Part shown: in pieces, positions 8,460 through 18,469 of the stretch
Numbering within the stretch: the stretch's first letter is position 1
Layout: each line of letters begins with the position of its first letter
Origin: Actinomyces johnsonii
Lineage (GTDB): Bacteria > Actinomycetota > Actinomycetes > Actinomycetales > Actinomycetaceae
Length of the DNA: 64,000 nt
Direction of reading: 5' to 3'
Assembly: GCF_006546835.1 (NCBI RefSeq)
Contig: NZ_VICB01000001.1
Coordinates: 84,861-148,860, forward strand
Program-made: the position numbers and the translations under genes
The notes under the pieces: generated by a model
Seen by the model: the letters and a program-made list of their open reading frames with translations, nothing else
What the model was told of the DNA's origin: nothing
Databases searched by the model: none

Positions 8460-10172
8460 ATGAGCAAGGAACTCAGCCGTCGGGAGCATGCTGCCCTGTA
8501 CGGCCCCACCACCGGGGACGCCGTCCGTCTGGCCGACACCGACCTCTTCGCCCAGATCGAGTGGGACCTGACCCATCGTGGCGACGAGGCCGTCTTCGGA
8601 GGCGGCAAGGTCATCCGCGACGGCATGGGCCACAATGGCCAGCGCACGCGAGACGAGGGCATTCCCGACACCGTCATCACCAATGCGATCATCATCGACT
8701 ACACCGGCGTCTACAAGGCCGACGTCGCCATCCGCGACGGCGTCATCAGCGCCATCGGCGCCGCAGGCAACCCGGACATCATGGACGACATCGATATCGT
8801 CATCGGCACATCCACGGAGGTGATCGCCGGGGAGCACCGCATCCTGACGGCCGGAGGCATCGACTCTCACATTCACTTCATCTCCCCCACCCAGGTCGCC
8901 ACCGCCCTGGCCTCAGGTGTGACCACCATGATCGGAGGGGGGACGGGCCCCGCCGATGGCACCAACGCCACCACGATCACGCCCGGGGCCTGGAACCTGG
9001 CCCGCATGCTCCAGGCCGTCGAGGACTTCCCGATGAATATCGGTCTGCTGGCCAAGGGCCACGCCTCCGCCCGGGAGCCGCTGGCCGAGCAGCTGCGCGC
9101 CGGAGCGGTCGGCTTCAAGATCCACGAGGATTGGGGCGCCACACACGCGGTCATCGACGAGGCGCTCAAGGTCGCCGACGAGTTCGACGTGCAGGTCGCC
9201 ATCCACACCGACACGCTCAACGAGTGCGGTTTCGTGGAGGACACCCGCCGCGCCATCGGCGGACGGGTCATTCACACCTTCCACACCGAGGGCGCGGGCG
9301 GCGGCCATGCACCGGACATCATCACCCTGGCACAGGACCCCAACATCCTGCCGTCCTCGACCAATCCGACACTGCCCTTCACACGCAACACCGCCGAGGA
9401 GCACCTCGACATGCTCATGGTGTGCCACCACCTCAACCCCGCCATCCCGGAGGACGTCGCCTTCGCGGACTCGCGCATCCGCCCGGAGACGATCGCTGCC
9501 GAGGACGTTCTGCACGACCTGGGCGTGTTCTCCATGACGTCGTCGGACTCCCAGGCCATGGGGCGCGTCGGTGAGGTCGTCATCCGCACCTGGCAGGTGG
9601 CCGACCAGATGAAGAAGGCGCGCGGCAAGCTCGCCGGGGACCCGGAGGGCGGCGACAACCTGCGCATCAAGCGCTACGTGTCGAAGTACACGATCAACCC
9701 AGCCCGCACCAACGGGATCGCCGAGGTCGTGGGCAGCGTGGAGGTGGGCAAGTGGGCGGACCTGGTGCTGTGGGATCCCGCCTTCTTCGGGGTCAAACCG
9801 AACCTGGTCCTCAAGGGAGGCCAGATCGCCTCGGCGGTCATGGGGGACGCCAACGCCTCGATCCCCACCCCCGAGCCCACACTCATGCGCCCCATGTTCG
9901 GCGGCTACGGGGCGGCACCGGCGTCGAACTCGATCACCTTCATGTCCCAGGCCGCCATCGAGGCAGGAGTGCCCCAGAGCCTGGGGCTGCGCAAGAAGAT
10001 CCGTCCGGCCCGCGGGGTCAGGCGGCTGACGAAGGCGGACATGGCCTTCAACGACGCCACTCCGGCGCTCACCGTCGATCCCGAGACCTACGAGGTCAGG
10101 GTCGACGGCGAGAAGGTCACCTGCGAGCCCGCCGAGGTCCTCGCCTTGGCCCAGCGCTACTTCCTGTTCTGA
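8460..10172 (+). CDS. ureC: Urease alpha (catalytic) subunit
   Basis: 570 residues, standard length. It carries the dinickel active site: [12 protein letters not shown] (first His pair), [12 protein letters not shown] with the Lys that becomes carbamylated, [30 protein letters not shown], and the mobile-flap Cys/His motif MVCHHLNP. All key residues expected for activity appear present. Nickel loading should need UreE, UreF, UreG and UreD encoded downstream. No nickel transporter gene occurs in the window. Confidence 0.98.
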   Translation: MSKELSRREHAALYGPTTGDAVRLADTDLFAQIEWDLTHRGDEAVFGGGKVIRDGMGHNGQRTRDEGIPDTVITNAIIIDYTGVYKADVAIRDGVISAIGAAGNPDIMDDIDIVIGTSTEVIAGEHRILTAGGIDSHIHFISPTQVATALASGVTTMIGGGTGPADGTNATTITPGAWNLARMLQAVEDFPMNIGLLAKGHASAREPLAEQLRAGAVGFKIHEDWGATHAVIDEALKVADEFDVQVAIHTDTLNECGFVEDTRRAIGGRVIHTFHTEGAGGGHAPDIITLAQDPNILPSSTNPTLPFTRNTAEEHLDMLMVCHHLNPAIPEDVAFADSRIRPETIAAEDVLHDLGVFSMTSSDSQAMGRVGEVVIRTWQVADQMKKARGKLAGDPEGGDNLRIKRYVSKYTINPARTNGIAEVVGSVEVGKWADLVLWDPAFFGVKPNLVLKGGQIASAVMGDANASIPTPEPTLMRPMFGGYGAAPASNSITFMSQAAIEAGVPQSLGLRKKIRPARGVRRLTKADMAFNDATPALTVDPETYEVRVDGEKVTCEPAEVLALAQRYFLF

Positions 10173-10192
10173 CCCCTCATCCTGGAGCCTTC

Positions 10193-10684
10193 ATGATTAT
10201 CGAGTCCATCGCAGGCAATATCCACGATTTCTCCCCCGAGGATCTCGAGGGCGTGCACGTCGAGAGTGTGATCCTCCCTCTGGCCGCCCTTACTAAACGC
10301 ATCCAGCGAGTGCGCTCGGACCACGGCACCGAGCTCGGCATCCGGCTCGCACCGGGAGCGCCGGACCTGCGCGAGGGAGACATTCTGCTTCGCAACGAAC
10401 GCGGAATCGTCGTCGTGCGCCTGGAGCCCACCGATGTCCTCGTCATCGCGCCCGCCACGGTGCGCGAGATGGGGGTCGTCGCCCACAACCTGGGCAACCG
10501 GCACCTGCCTGCCCAGTTCTTCGGACCGGATGACCCCTTCCCGGGGCTTGAGGGACATGACGGCGTCATGGTCATCCAGTACGACCACACCGCCGAGCAT
10601 TACCTGGAGCACCTGGGGGTGCGCCATGCGCGGATGGAGCGGTCCATGCCCGTCCCCTTCCGCCATGCCGAGCACACTCACTGA
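10193..10684 (+). CDS. ureE: Urease accessory protein UreE (nickel chaperone)
   Basis: 163 residues from ATG 10193 with GGAG upstream. The N-terminal peptide-binding domain (KRIQRVRSDHGTELGIRL) and the metal-binding domain with LGNRHLPAQF (the nickel His) and YDHTAEHYLEHLGV are recognisable. The C-terminus has only a short His tail (HAEHTH), not the long His tract of Klebsiella UreE. The last 20 bases overlap ureF. Confidence 0.95.
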   Translation: MIIESIAGNIHDFSPEDLEGVHVESVILPLAALTKRIQRVRSDHGTELGIRLAPGAPDLREGDILLRNERGIVVVRLEPTDVLVIAPATVREMGVVAHNLGNRHLPAQFFGPDDPFPGLEGHDGVMVIQYDHTAEHYLEHLGVRHARMERSMPVPFRHAEHTH

Positions 10685-11408
10685 CCCCTGCGCCTCGGAG
10701 TGGGGCGAGCCCGCGCGCTGGCAGCTCCCGCTGGCCCAGCTGTGCGACTCCGCACTGCCCACGGGCGCCTTCTCCCACTCCTTCGGGCTGGAAACCTATA
10801 TCTGCGACGGCATCGTCGACGGCGAAGCATCCTTCGCGACCTGGTTGCGCGCGCTCGTGTCCACCCAGCTGACCTTCTCCGAGGGACTGGGGCTGCGGCT
10901 GGCCTTCGAGGCGGTGGCGGCGGACGACTGGGAGGCGATCGCCCGCCTCGACGACCTCCTCGTGGCTCAGGCGGTGCCGATCCAGGTGCGCCGTGCCGGG
11001 GTGACGATGGGGCGGCGTCTGCTCACCATCGCTCGCCTGGCCCTGGAAGGCACCGACGGCGACAGGCTGCTGAGCCGCTACACGGCACTCGTGGACACGG
11101 AAGGCTGCTGCGCCCACCCCGCCATCGTGCTGGCGATCGCCGGCTACGCGCTCACGGCACCACCGGCGGCGGTCACGGCGGCGTACCTCCAGTCCAGTGT
11201 GATCTCACTGACGCAGAACGCCGTACGAGCCATCCCCCTGGGGCAGGACGCCGGTCAGCGCGCCATCGCCTCGGTACGCGACGACGTCCGCGCCGCGGTC
11301 AGGCGGATCGGGACTCTTGACGAGATGGATCTGGGGGCCGCCGCGCCCGGGATCGAGATCAGCCAGATGCGGCACGAGCGCCAGCGCGCCCGCATGTTCA
11401 TGTCCTGA
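10665..11408 (+). CDS. ureF: Urease accessory protein UreF
   Basis: 247 residues from ATG 10665 (MPSTLTDPCA). LCDSALPTGAFSHSFGLETY is the UreF hallmark; the helical body and C-terminal PGIEISQMRHERQRARMFMS also fit. UreF bridges the apo-urease/UreD complex to UreG and acts as a check on nickel insertion. Starts 20 bases inside ureE; ureG follows after 21 bases with AAGGAG. Confidence 0.95.
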   Translation: MPSTLTDPCASEWGEPARWQLPLAQLCDSALPTGAFSHSFGLETYICDGIVDGEASFATWLRALVSTQLTFSEGLGLRLAFEAVAADDWEAIARLDDLLVAQAVPIQVRRAGVTMGRRLLTIARLALEGTDGDRLLSRYTALVDTEGCCAHPAIVLAIAGYALTAPPAAVTAAYLQSSVISLTQNAVRAIPLGQDAGQRAIASVRDDVRAAVRRIGTLDEMDLGAAAPGIEISQMRHERQRARMFMS

Positions 11409-11429
11409 AGAACTACTAAGGAGAAACTC

Positions 11430-12110
11430 ATGACAGCAACAGCCAGCCGGACTCTCGCTGATAGTCCCGGAAAGCAGGCCGCCCGTTCCCAGCATCCCGG
11501 TCCGATTCGTATCGGGGTGGGCGGCCCGGTGGGGGCGGGTAAGACCCAGCTCATCGAGCGGGTCACCCGGGCCCTGAGCCGGGAGATCTCCATGGCCGCC
11601 GTCACCAATGACATCTACACGATCGAGGACGCCAAAATCCTCGCCGCTCAGGGGATCCTGCCGGTGGACCGCATCGTCGGGCTGGAGACCGGGGGCTGCC
11701 CGCACACCGCCATCCGCGAGGACACCTCCATGAACGAGGCGGCGATCGCCGAGCTGGTCGAGCGCCACCCCGACCTGGAGGTGGTGTTCGTGGAGTCGGG
11801 AGGCGACAACCTCTCGGCCACCTTCTCCCCCGAGCTCGTCGACTTCTCCATCTATATCATCGACGTGGCCCAGGGCGAGAAGATTCCTCGCAAGGCCGGT
11901 CAGGGGATGATCAAGTCCGACCTGTTCGTCATCAACAAGACGGACCTGGCTCCTCACGTCGGCGCCGATCTGGCGGTCATGGAGGCCGATTCCAAGGTGT
12001 TCCGGGGTGACAGGCCCTTCTGCTTCACCAATCTCAAAACCGATGAGGGCCTGGATCACGTCATCGAGTGGCTCCGCCACGACGTGCTCATGACGGATCT
12101 GGAGTCGTGA
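11430..12110 (+). CDS. ureG: Urease accessory protein UreG (GTPase)
   Basis: 226 residues. Walker [14 protein letters not shown], the [10 protein letters not shown] stretch, the nickel-binding [18 protein letters not shown] (Cys-Pro-His), [14 protein letters not shown] and the guanine-specificity NKTD motif are all present. It hydrolyses GTP to drive nickel transfer into UreC. No N-terminal His-rich extension. Its stop overlaps the GTG start of ureD. Confidence 0.97.
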   Translation: MTATASRTLADSPGKQAARSQHPGPIRIGVGGPVGAGKTQLIERVTRALSREISMAAVTNDIYTIEDAKILAAQGILPVDRIVGLETGGCPHTAIREDTSMNEAAIAELVERHPDLEVVFVESGGDNLSATFSPELVDFSIYIIDVAQGEKIPRKAGQGMIKSDLFVINKTDLAPHVGADLAVMEADSKVFRGDRPFCFTNLKTDEGLDHVIEWLRHDVLMTDLES

Positions 12111-12922
12111 GCACCACCGGCGAACTGCATCTGCGGATCGCTCGGGACGGGGACCGGAGTATCGCCGTGGACCAGTACCACAGGGGAGCACTGAAGGTAT
12201 TCCGCCCTCTGTACCTCGATGAGACCGGACAGGTGACCTACTACGCGGTCAATCCAGGGGGCGGGTACCTGGACGGCGACTTCTACCTCACCGAGATCGA
12301 GGTCGAGGAGGGGGCTTCAGCGCTGCTGACCACCCAAGCGGCCACGAAGATCTACCGCACCCCCACCTGCCCGGTCCACCAGCACACCCGGGTGAGCCTG
12401 GCTCCGGGAGCCGTACTCGAGCTCGTTCCCGACCAGGTCATCGCCTACAGGGAGTCCTCCTACCTGCAGACCGCCCTCGTCGAGATGGATCCGACGGCAA
12501 CCTTCATGTCCTTGGAGGTCCTCACCCCCGGTTGGGCCCCGGACGGTTCGGCCTTCGGGTATGACTCCGTACGGGTGCGCACCGATATCCGTATCGGCGG
12601 CCGGTGCGCCGTCGTCGACAGCCTGCGCCTGGTCCCCGGCGAAACCGGCATGGCGGGCCTGGGAACTCTGGAGGGGTACAGCCACCTGGCCTCCTTCATG
12701 GTCGTCGACGCCCGCGTCGATGCCGCGCTCGTCGCCGAGGTCGGCGAGCTGCTCGAGGCCGATGACGTGCGCGCCGGAGTGACGCAGGTGCCGGGTCCCG
12801 GACTCGTTGCCCGGGTGCTGGGTGACGACACGACCCGGCTGACCGGTCTCATGCTCGACATCAACGAGCTCGTGCGCGGCCGGTGGTTCGGCGCGCCGAG
12901 GCTCGACCTGCGCAAGTACTAG
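12107..12922 (+). CDS. ureD: Urease accessory protein UreD
   Basis: 271 residues from GTG 12107, which overlaps the ureG stop as GTGA; an earlier in-frame ATG at 12068 lies inside ureG and is less likely. [12 protein letters not shown], the [14 protein letters not shown] motif and [15 protein letters not shown] are UreD/UreH family sequence. It is the scaffold that binds urease and UreF and forms the nickel tunnel. Last urease accessory gene; gene order ABCEFGD matches that described for Actinomyces naeslundii. Confidence 0.95.
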   Translation: MSTTGELHLRIARDGDRSIAVDQYHRGALKVFRPLYLDETGQVTYYAVNPGGGYLDGDFYLTEIEVEEGASALLTTQAATKIYRTPTCPVHQHTRVSLAPGAVLELVPDQVIAYRESSYLQTALVEMDPTATFMSLEVLTPGWAPDGSAFGYDSVRVRTDIRIGGRCAVVDSLRLVPGETGMAGLGTLEGYSHLASFMVVDARVDAALVAEVGELLEADDVRAGVTQVPGPGLVARVLGDDTTRLTGLMLDINELVRGRWFGAPRLDLRKY

Positions 12923-12982
12923 TGACGGCCCGCTCGCCTCGGCAGCGGGCATCTCCCGAATCTCCATCGATCGGAGCCCCCC

Positions 12983-13918
12983 ATGCCTGAATCATCTGCT
13001 CATCAACCCCACCACCCGATTCCCAGGCCGGACACCGCGGCCGTCCCATCGATCGTCTCGGTCGGCGTGAGCGCGCTCGGGCGCGGGGTCGGGCAGATCT
13101 TCCTCCAGCCCCATGCGCTCACCGGAGTGCTCATCGTGGCCGGCATCGCCGTCTACTCACCACTCATGGCCCTCCAAGTGGTCCTCGGGACGACGGTGTC
13201 GACGGTGGCGGCACGGCTGCTGGACCTGCAAATCACCGATGGACTCCAGGGCTACAACGGGGCGCTGGTGGGAGCGGCGGCCTGGGCCGCTATGGGCGTT
13301 TTCTGGCCGGCGACGCTGCTCACCGTGGTCGGGGCGGCGGCGTGTCCCGCGGTCCACCGCGCTCTGGAGCGCGTTCTCGCCCCGGTCGGGCTCCCGGCGC
13401 TCACGGCTCCCTTCTGCATCGTCTCCGGCCTACTGACCGCTCTGCTCAGGGCGATCGACGCGCCGATGGTGCCCGATCCGGCACCGGTCAGCGGGTCGAC
13501 GGCGTGGCTGGTCCCGGAGGCGGTGCTGACGGGAGAGTCCCAGGTGGTGCTCGTCGACTCCTGGGTCGGCGGTGCGCTGATCCTGGCCGGGCTGTTCATC
13601 GCCAGTTGGAGAGTAGGAACGGCAGCGCTGCTGGGTAGCGTCGTCGGAACGGCGGCAACGCTGGCACTCGTTCCCGCCGGTCAGGCGGCGCACGGTCTGG
13701 GCGGGTACTCTCCGTGCCTGACGGCGATCGCGATCGGCGTCGTCCTCCTGCCTCCCGGGAGGCGGGCCTGGGTGCTGGCGGTCGCGGGATCAGTGCTGAC
13801 CGTCGTCGTGGACCGAGTTTTCACGGAGATCCCGGTGCCGACCTACACCTGGCCCTTCATCGTGACCACCTGGCTAGTGCTCGCCGTCGTCAAGTGGCGC
13901 GAGCGCCGATTAGGCTGA
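12983..13918 (+). CDS. Urea transporter (UT family)
   Basis: 311 residues, mostly hydrophobic with about ten membrane segments. DGLQGYNGALVGAAAWAAMG and LPALTAPFCIVSGL in the first half, and GGYSPCLTAIAIG with TYTWPFIVTTW in the second, show the twofold repeat of UT channels (the N-G-x-L-V-G and L-T-x-P-F motifs). It should let urea into the cytosol for urease. It begins 60 bases after ureD on the same strand and may be co-transcribed. Confidence 0.88.
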   Translation: MPESSAHQPHHPIPRPDTAAVPSIVSVGVSALGRGVGQIFLQPHALTGVLIVAGIAVYSPLMALQVVLGTTVSTVAARLLDLQITDGLQGYNGALVGAAAWAAMGVFWPATLLTVVGAAACPAVHRALERVLAPVGLPALTAPFCIVSGLLTALLRAIDAPMVPDPAPVSGSTAWLVPEAVLTGESQVVLVDSWVGGALILAGLFIASWRVGTAALLGSVVGTAATLALVPAGQAAHGLGGYSPCLTAIAIGVVLLPPGRRAWVLAVAGSVLTVVVDRVFTEIPVPTYTWPFIVTTWLVLAVVKWRERRLG

Positions 13919-13922
13919 GTCC

Positions 13923-14795
13923 ATGGCTCACTCCACGGCGCAACCCGATTCTGCTGCCCACCTGGTCCTGTCCCTGTCCTGCCCTGACCGTCCGGGCATC
14001 GTCCACGCGGTCACCGGTACGCTGGCGCGCCGCGGCGGGAACATCACCGAGTCCAAGCAATTCGGGGACTCCTCCACCGGTCTGTTCTTCATGCGGGTCC
14101 AGGTGCTGACCACCGTGCCGCGCGAGGAGCTGGAGAAGGACCTGGCCGAGCTGGCCGGGGATTACGAGATGGAGTGGAGCCTCGATGAGGTGGGGCGCGC
14201 CATGCGCACCCTCATTATGGTCTCCAAGGAGGGGCACTGCCTGACCGACCTGCTCTTCCGGGAGCGCAGCCAGGGGCTGCCGGTCGACGTCGTCGGCGTG
14301 GTGGGCAACCACGAGACGCTGCGGGACGTCGCCGAGTTCTACGGGGTGCCCTTCCACCACATTCCGGTCACCAAGGAGACCAAGGAGGCCGCCGAGGCAG
14401 AACTGCTGGGGCTGGTGGACTCCCTCGACGTCGAGCTGGTGGTGCTGGCCCGCTACATGCAGATCCTCTCCCCTGCCCTGTGCGAGCGGCTGCGCGGGGG
14501 CGTCATCAACATCCACCACTCGTTCCTGCCGTCCTTCAAGGGGGCGCGCCCCTACGCCCAGGCGCACGAGCGCGGGGTCAAGCTCATCGGGGCGACGGCG
14601 CACTACGTGACGGCGGACCTGGATGAGGGTCCGATCATCGAGCAGGACGTGACGCGGGCCGGCCACGAGGACTCGGTGGCCACGCTGCAGGCCAAGGGCC
14701 AGGATGTCGAGCGCCGGGTACTGGCTCAGGCAGTGCGCTGGCACACCGAGCACCGGGTGCTGCTCAACGGGCACCGCACCGTCGTCTTCTCCTGA
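13923..14795 (+). CDS. purU: Formyltetrahydrofolate deformylase
   Basis: 290 residues. N-terminal ACT domain (LVLSLSCPDRPGIVHAVTG, about residues 12-90) and a C-terminal formyl-transferase domain with VVGNHETL, INIHHSFLPSFKGARPYAQA and the catalytic Asp of ADLDEGPIIEQDV. It hydrolyses 10-formyl-THF to formate and THF and balances the one-carbon pool. Starts four bases after the urea transporter stop, so it is probably on the same transcript, though functionally it belongs with folD and glyA. Confidence 0.95.
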   Translation: MAHSTAQPDSAAHLVLSLSCPDRPGIVHAVTGTLARRGGNITESKQFGDSSTGLFFMRVQVLTTVPREELEKDLAELAGDYEMEWSLDEVGRAMRTLIMVSKEGHCLTDLLFRERSQGLPVDVVGVVGNHETLRDVAEFYGVPFHHIPVTKETKEAAEAELLGLVDSLDVELVVLARYMQILSPALCERLRGGVINIHHSFLPSFKGARPYAQAHERGVKLIGATAHYVTADLDEGPIIEQDVTRAGHEDSVATLQAKGQDVERRVLAQAVRWHTEHRVLLNGHRTVVFS

Positions 14796-15248
14796 ACGCA
14801 CTGCCGGCCCCGCTGCCCGTATGCCGGGACGGCGACCCCACCACCTGTTCTTAAGTCGCCGCGCGTTCTTCACCGAACCGGCATAGTGCCCCCGGGCGCC
14901 ACAGCCGCTGCACCTGAGCCCTTGACGGCTGGTTGTCCACACCCGGAACCACGTCCCATGACAAGACCGCCTACTGACGGGCCACCATTGCTTCGGGCTA
15001 GGTGATGGGGCCCGTGGGGCGCCTGTTTCAGTTGCGTGATGGCTGCTGGATTCCTGCGAGGTCAGGGGCGCCGATCCACCCGTGGTGGGCGCTTCGGCGA
15101 TAGTGCCCCGGGGGTTTTCCACAGGGCCGTGTCAAAGTCTGGCGGTCGGGGCGTGTGTGCAGGTAATGTCAATACACCGCTCGGACGGGCACTGCTGCCC
15201 ATCCCGGTGGTGTGAGGAGTTGTTTCGGTGGCGAGGAGGCTATCGGTG
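14796..15248. other. Intergenic region, no gene seen
   Basis: 453 bases between purU and the DUF6318 gene. No credible coding frame or RNA gene was recognised. A small GGGCA/TGCCC hairpin lies just upstream of the next gene and GAGGAGG precedes its ATG. A promoter for that gene is expected here, but I could not assign -35/-10 elements with confidence. Confidence 0.5.
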
Positions 15249-15998
15249 ATGAGCACGTCCCTACGATCCCCAAATCCTGCGCACTCGAGGCGATCCGCAG
15301 TCGAGTGCGGCCGGTCCGGTTCTCGTCTGGGGCGCCGTCGGGCGGCCGCCGGTTTGGCGGTGGTGTGCGTTCTTGCCTTGGGGGCGGCGGGCTGTGCGCT
15401 GAAGGACGCGCGGGCGGAGGCCAGTGCCAGCGCCAGTACCAGTGCGTCTGCGGCCGTCGCCCGGGCCGAGAAGGGCCTCGCCGAGGCCAACGCATCGGCG
15501 ACCGCCTCCCGAGAAGCCGCCCTGACCCCCGAACTCAAGGCCCAGCGCGACACCGCCCTGGCCGAACCCGCACCCGCCAAGAACCCACAGGTCAGCGAGG
15601 AGACCTCCGAGGGCGCAGTCGCAAGCGTCTACTACTTCCTCGACCTCTACCGCTACGCCTTCATGACCGGCGACACCACCGAACTCGCAGCCATGAGCGA
15701 AGACCAGTGCCAATTCTGTCAATCTGCAATTGATCGGGCAACCAAGCTTCACGCGACAGGAGGATGGATAGATAAGTGGGACCAAAGCATTGTAGATGCC
15801 ACATACTACGAAAAACTAGACGGATATAATTACAATCGAATCAAAATCGTCATCAACTACGGACAAATGACCTCTCATCCCGGAGATGGCACACCCTCGA
15901 AAACTTCTGACACGGATGACGGAAGAGTTCTTAATTTCGGAGTTAGGTATATCAACGGACGTTGGTCGGTCGGAGCGGTCGAGGTGGTTGAAAAATGA
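15249..15998 (+). CDS. DUF6318-like lipoprotein with composite base composition
   Basis: 249 residues from ATG 15249 (GAGGAGG upstream; an alternative GTG at 15228 has no ribosome site). A basic N-terminus and hydrophobic stretch end in the lipobox LGAAGC, predicting a lipid-anchored surface protein. An Ala/Ser-rich linker follows, then a domain with AVASVYYFLDLYRYAFMTGD and EDQCQFCQSAIDRA, the Cys-x-x-Cys arrangement of the DUF6318 family in Actinomyces and relatives. Function unknown. GC drops sharply at about 15718: bases 15541-15600 hold 44 G/C of 60, bases 15781-15840 only 21 of 60. Its stop overlaps the next start (ATGA). Confidence 0.7.
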   Translation: MSTSLRSPNPAHSRRSAVECGRSGSRLGRRRAAAGLAVVCVLALGAAGCALKDARAEASASASTSASAAVARAEKGLAEANASATASREAALTPELKAQRDTALAEPAPAKNPQVSEETSEGAVASVYYFLDLYRYAFMTGDTTELAAMSEDQCQFCQSAIDRATKLHATGGWIDKWDQSIVDATYYEKLDGYNYNRIKIVINYGQMTSHPGDGTPSKTSDTDDGRVLNFGVRYINGRWSVGAVEVVEK

Positions 15999-16819
15999 TC
16001 ATGAAACCTATCGCCGCCATCGCGATCGTTGCACCATTAATTCTACCCGCACCATACCCAAAAGGTGGAAGCGAAAATTCTGCGGCCGTCGAATCTAACG
16101 TATCCGCCGGAAACACCGACAAGGGAGTAAATGCTTATGGTGAAGTGACGGAGCAGATTCCTCAGGAGGGGGCATCAGAGCCCGGTGCACCACCATCTCA
16201 GGAACACCCAGACGTGACGGCATCAGAACCGTCGATGTGGGACGAGAAACCCCACCAAAAATGCACCGACAACGGCGACGAACACCCTGAGATTCACTGC
16301 GTGAACAACGGGCTACTCCAGCCCTCCGGACCCGAGGAACCCACCGGCGGCCCCCGCACGATCACGATCACCACCCGCCAGGCCGCCACACTCATCGCAC
16401 AGGGCTCGGGCATCACCCGCCAACCACCCGGCCCAAAAGTCATCATCTCCAAAGCCTTCATCGTCTACACCGACCCCAACCCCCGCTACCAGACCACCAC
16501 CATCCTCGACACAGCAATCGAGGTCGAATTCACCCCCATCTCCTACACCTGGAACTGGGGAGACGGAACCACCACAACCACCACCGACCCCGGAGCCCCC
16601 TACCCAAACCACACCGTCACCCACCACTACAAACACACCGACAAGAACATCACCACCACCCTAACCACCACCTGGACAACCAGATACCGCCCCACCGGCC
16701 ACACCAACTGGCACACAATCGAAGGCACCATCACCACCACCGAAACCTCCACCCCCTACGACCTCGTACGCATCATCACCTACCTCACCGACGACGCCGA
16801 AGAAGCCCAAGGACACTAA
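15995..16819 (+). CDS. Secreted PKD-like domain protein, Thr-rich
   Basis: 274 residues; the first 20 form a short hydrophobic signal-like segment. The C-terminal half contains YTWNWGDGTTTTTTDPG and THHYKHTDKN, the W-x-W-G-D-G and H-x-Y signature of PKD-like beta-sandwich domains found in actinobacterial surface proteins. Overlaps the DUF6318 gene by four bases, so both are probably made together. The 5' third is AT-rich; from about 16320 the coding strand becomes extremely C/A-rich (16561-16620: 31 C, 19 A, 8 G, 2 T). Function unknown; a role outside the cell is inferred from the signal and PKD fold. Confidence 0.65.
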   Translation: MIMKPIAAIAIVAPLILPAPYPKGGSENSAAVESNVSAGNTDKGVNAYGEVTEQIPQEGASEPGAPPSQEHPDVTASEPSMWDEKPHQKCTDNGDEHPEIHCVNNGLLQPSGPEEPTGGPRTITITTRQAATLIAQGSGITRQPPGPKVIISKAFIVYTDPNPRYQTTTILDTAIEVEFTPISYTWNWGDGTTTTTTDPGAPYPNHTVTHHYKHTDKNITTTLTTTWTTRYRPTGHTNWHTIEGTITTTETSTPYDLVRIITYLTDDAEEAQGH

Positions 16820-17078
16820 CCCCCAACACCCCTACCGACATCCTCTTCACCAACGACGGCGGGTTCCAGGGGTGGATGCGCCACTCGTGGGAGGGGCGTT
16901 TCGTGTCCGGGACTCGGTTTGATCTGGGCGTTCGTCGGGGCGCGGCAGCGCGCGCGACCACGGCCGGCCCGCATCCGGATCACCCACTCGCACTACCACT
17001 CGTCCGTCTGGCCCGCTCCTCGTCCCTTGGGAACAACACCCCATCGCCGTTCCCGCACTCCGCCTCTAACCTCAAGGC

Positions 17079-17684
17079 ATGAGCCTCCCCCAAAGCAGTA
17101 TGCAGGTATACGGAGGGCCGCCTCCATATACGCACCAGATCCCAGCCCCTTTGCCGTACAGCGTCATGTCCTACTCGTCCCTGCTGAATTCCATACAGGG
17201 AGCCAACGACTGCACCGCTTCCACGCGGAATACACTCTTCTTCTGGCTCAGGATCCCGCTGGTCATCGCGATACCGCTCATCGTGATCGGATTGCGCATC
17301 ACATTTGACGCATTCGGCATGCGCTCCCTCTTCTTCCTTCTCCCATACGTCATCGGCTTTCACGCCGCCACTTTCGCCGCCACATCGAACAGGCCATCAC
17401 GCTTCGGCAATAGAACCATCACACCGGCAACAGCGATAGCCTTCTTAAGCCACCTGATATTCCTCATACTCCTATCCTTGTCACTGCCCGATCAACACTT
17501 CATTCCCTCGCGTATTCCTTCACCCTTTGAGAACCTGGGACTCTCTTCCGGCTCCTCCGACGTCCTGGCGACGGCGAGCATCATCGGAGTCGGTATCTCG
17601 GCTGTAGCCTGCCTCGCCTTCGCCATCATGGAGAAGCCTTCAGCCAAGTACATGAGCATCGCCCCCAACTCCCCGCACCGTTGA
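17079..17684 (+). CDS. Hypothetical membrane protein (four predicted membrane segments)
   Basis: 201 residues, family not recognised. Hydrophobic segments lie at about residues 54-72, 81-103, 115-136 and 163-185; the N-terminal 45 residues are Pro/Ser/Tyr-rich and probably cytoplasmic. Codon use is more AT-rich than the surrounding housekeeping genes, and no strong ribosome site precedes the ATG. It lies 259 bases after the PKD gene; that gap shows no gene. Could be an immunity-like or accessory membrane protein, but nothing in the sequence proves it. Confidence 0.5.
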   Translation: MSLPQSSMQVYGGPPPYTHQIPAPLPYSVMSYSSLLNSIQGANDCTASTRNTLFFWLRIPLVIAIPLIVIGLRITFDAFGMRSLFFLLPYVIGFHAATFAATSNRPSRFGNRTITPATAIAFLSHLIFLILLSLSLPDQHFIPSRIPSPFENLGLSSGSSDVLATASIIGVGISAVACLAFAIMEKPSAKYMSIAPNSPHR

Positions 17685-17764
17685 ATCCCCCACCGCCATT
17701 CAGGGCCGGTTCCCCGTCGACGCCGGGCTCCCGCGGGCGTCAGACAGAGGCGTAGCCTGACGGC

Positions 17765-18289
17765 ATGACGACTCCCGAGATGCTCATCGACATCCTGTCA
17801 CGGTCGCGCGAGCGCTTCGACCGCGCCTTCGACGGCGTCACCGTGGAGCAGGCCAACACGCAGCCCACCCCGGACCTGGCTCCGCGCATCGACTCCCTGA
17901 CCTGGTTGGCCTGGCACACGGCCCGCGAGCTCGACACCCAGGTCGCGCCGTTGGCGGGCATCGAACCCGTCTGGATCACCGACGGCCACCGGGAGCGCTT
18001 CGCCCTGGCCCTTCCTGACGACACCGAGGACTGGCACCACACGCCCGATCAGGCCGCACAGGTCGTCGTCAGCGACCTCGGTCTCCTCTTCGCCTATCTT
18101 GATGACGCCTACGCGCTGGCCACCACCTACCTGCGCGGCCTGACGCCGCAGGTACTCGACGATGTCGTCGACAGCTCCTGGGACCCGCCCGTCACCCGGG
18201 GCGTGCGTCTGGCCTCGATCATCGACGACGCCGCCCAGCACTCCGGCCAGGCCGTCTACACCCGCCGCCTCCTGGGCCTGCCGGGCTAG
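17765..18289 (+). CDS. DinB-like (DUF664-type) metal-binding four-helix protein
   Basis: 174 residues. An N-terminal helix with ERFDRAFDGVTVEQ, then LTWLAWHTARELDTQVAPLAG and C-terminal IDDAAQHSGQAVYTRRLLG place His residues as in the DinB/MDMPI superfamily. In actinobacteria many such proteins are mycothiol-dependent transferases, but the exact reaction is unknown. Cytosolic, no signal. Stands alone, convergent with nagA and separated from it by a strong hairpin. Confidence 0.75.
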   Translation: MTTPEMLIDILSRSRERFDRAFDGVTVEQANTQPTPDLAPRIDSLTWLAWHTARELDTQVAPLAGIEPVWITDGHRERFALALPDDTEDWHHTPDQAAQVVVSDLGLLFAYLDDAYALATTYLRGLTPQVLDDVVDSSWDPPVTRGVRLASIIDDAAQHSGQAVYTRRLLGLPG

Positions 18290-18349
18290 CCGCACGCATC
18301 ACTTCGGCCGGCCGACCGGCGCGCACGGCCCAGCCGCCTCCGCACCACA

Positions 18350-18387
18350 CGTTCGCCCCGACCTGATGGTTCAGGTCGGGGCGAACG
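18350..18387. terminator. Perfect 17-bp hairpin between convergent genes
   Basis: CGTTCGCCCCGACCTGA (18350-18366) pairs perfectly with 18371-18387 around the loop TGGT. No T-run follows on either side, as is common for actinobacterial terminators. It lies between the DinB-like gene (+) and nagA (-), so it can stop transcription both ways. Confidence 0.75.
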
Positions 18388-18469
18388 GCTCCCACATGAC
18401 AAGAGACTGCTGGGGCCCGTGCGGGCCGGTGGCGTGGGAGGATCGGGCGGCGGTTCTGGGCCGCGCGCC

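Noticed and set aside
16571..16590. ACC-type tract in the PKD gene as a phase-variable slippage repeat
   Set aside because: The Thr run is encoded by mixed ACC and ACA codons, not a perfect unit repeat, and units of three would not shift the frame.
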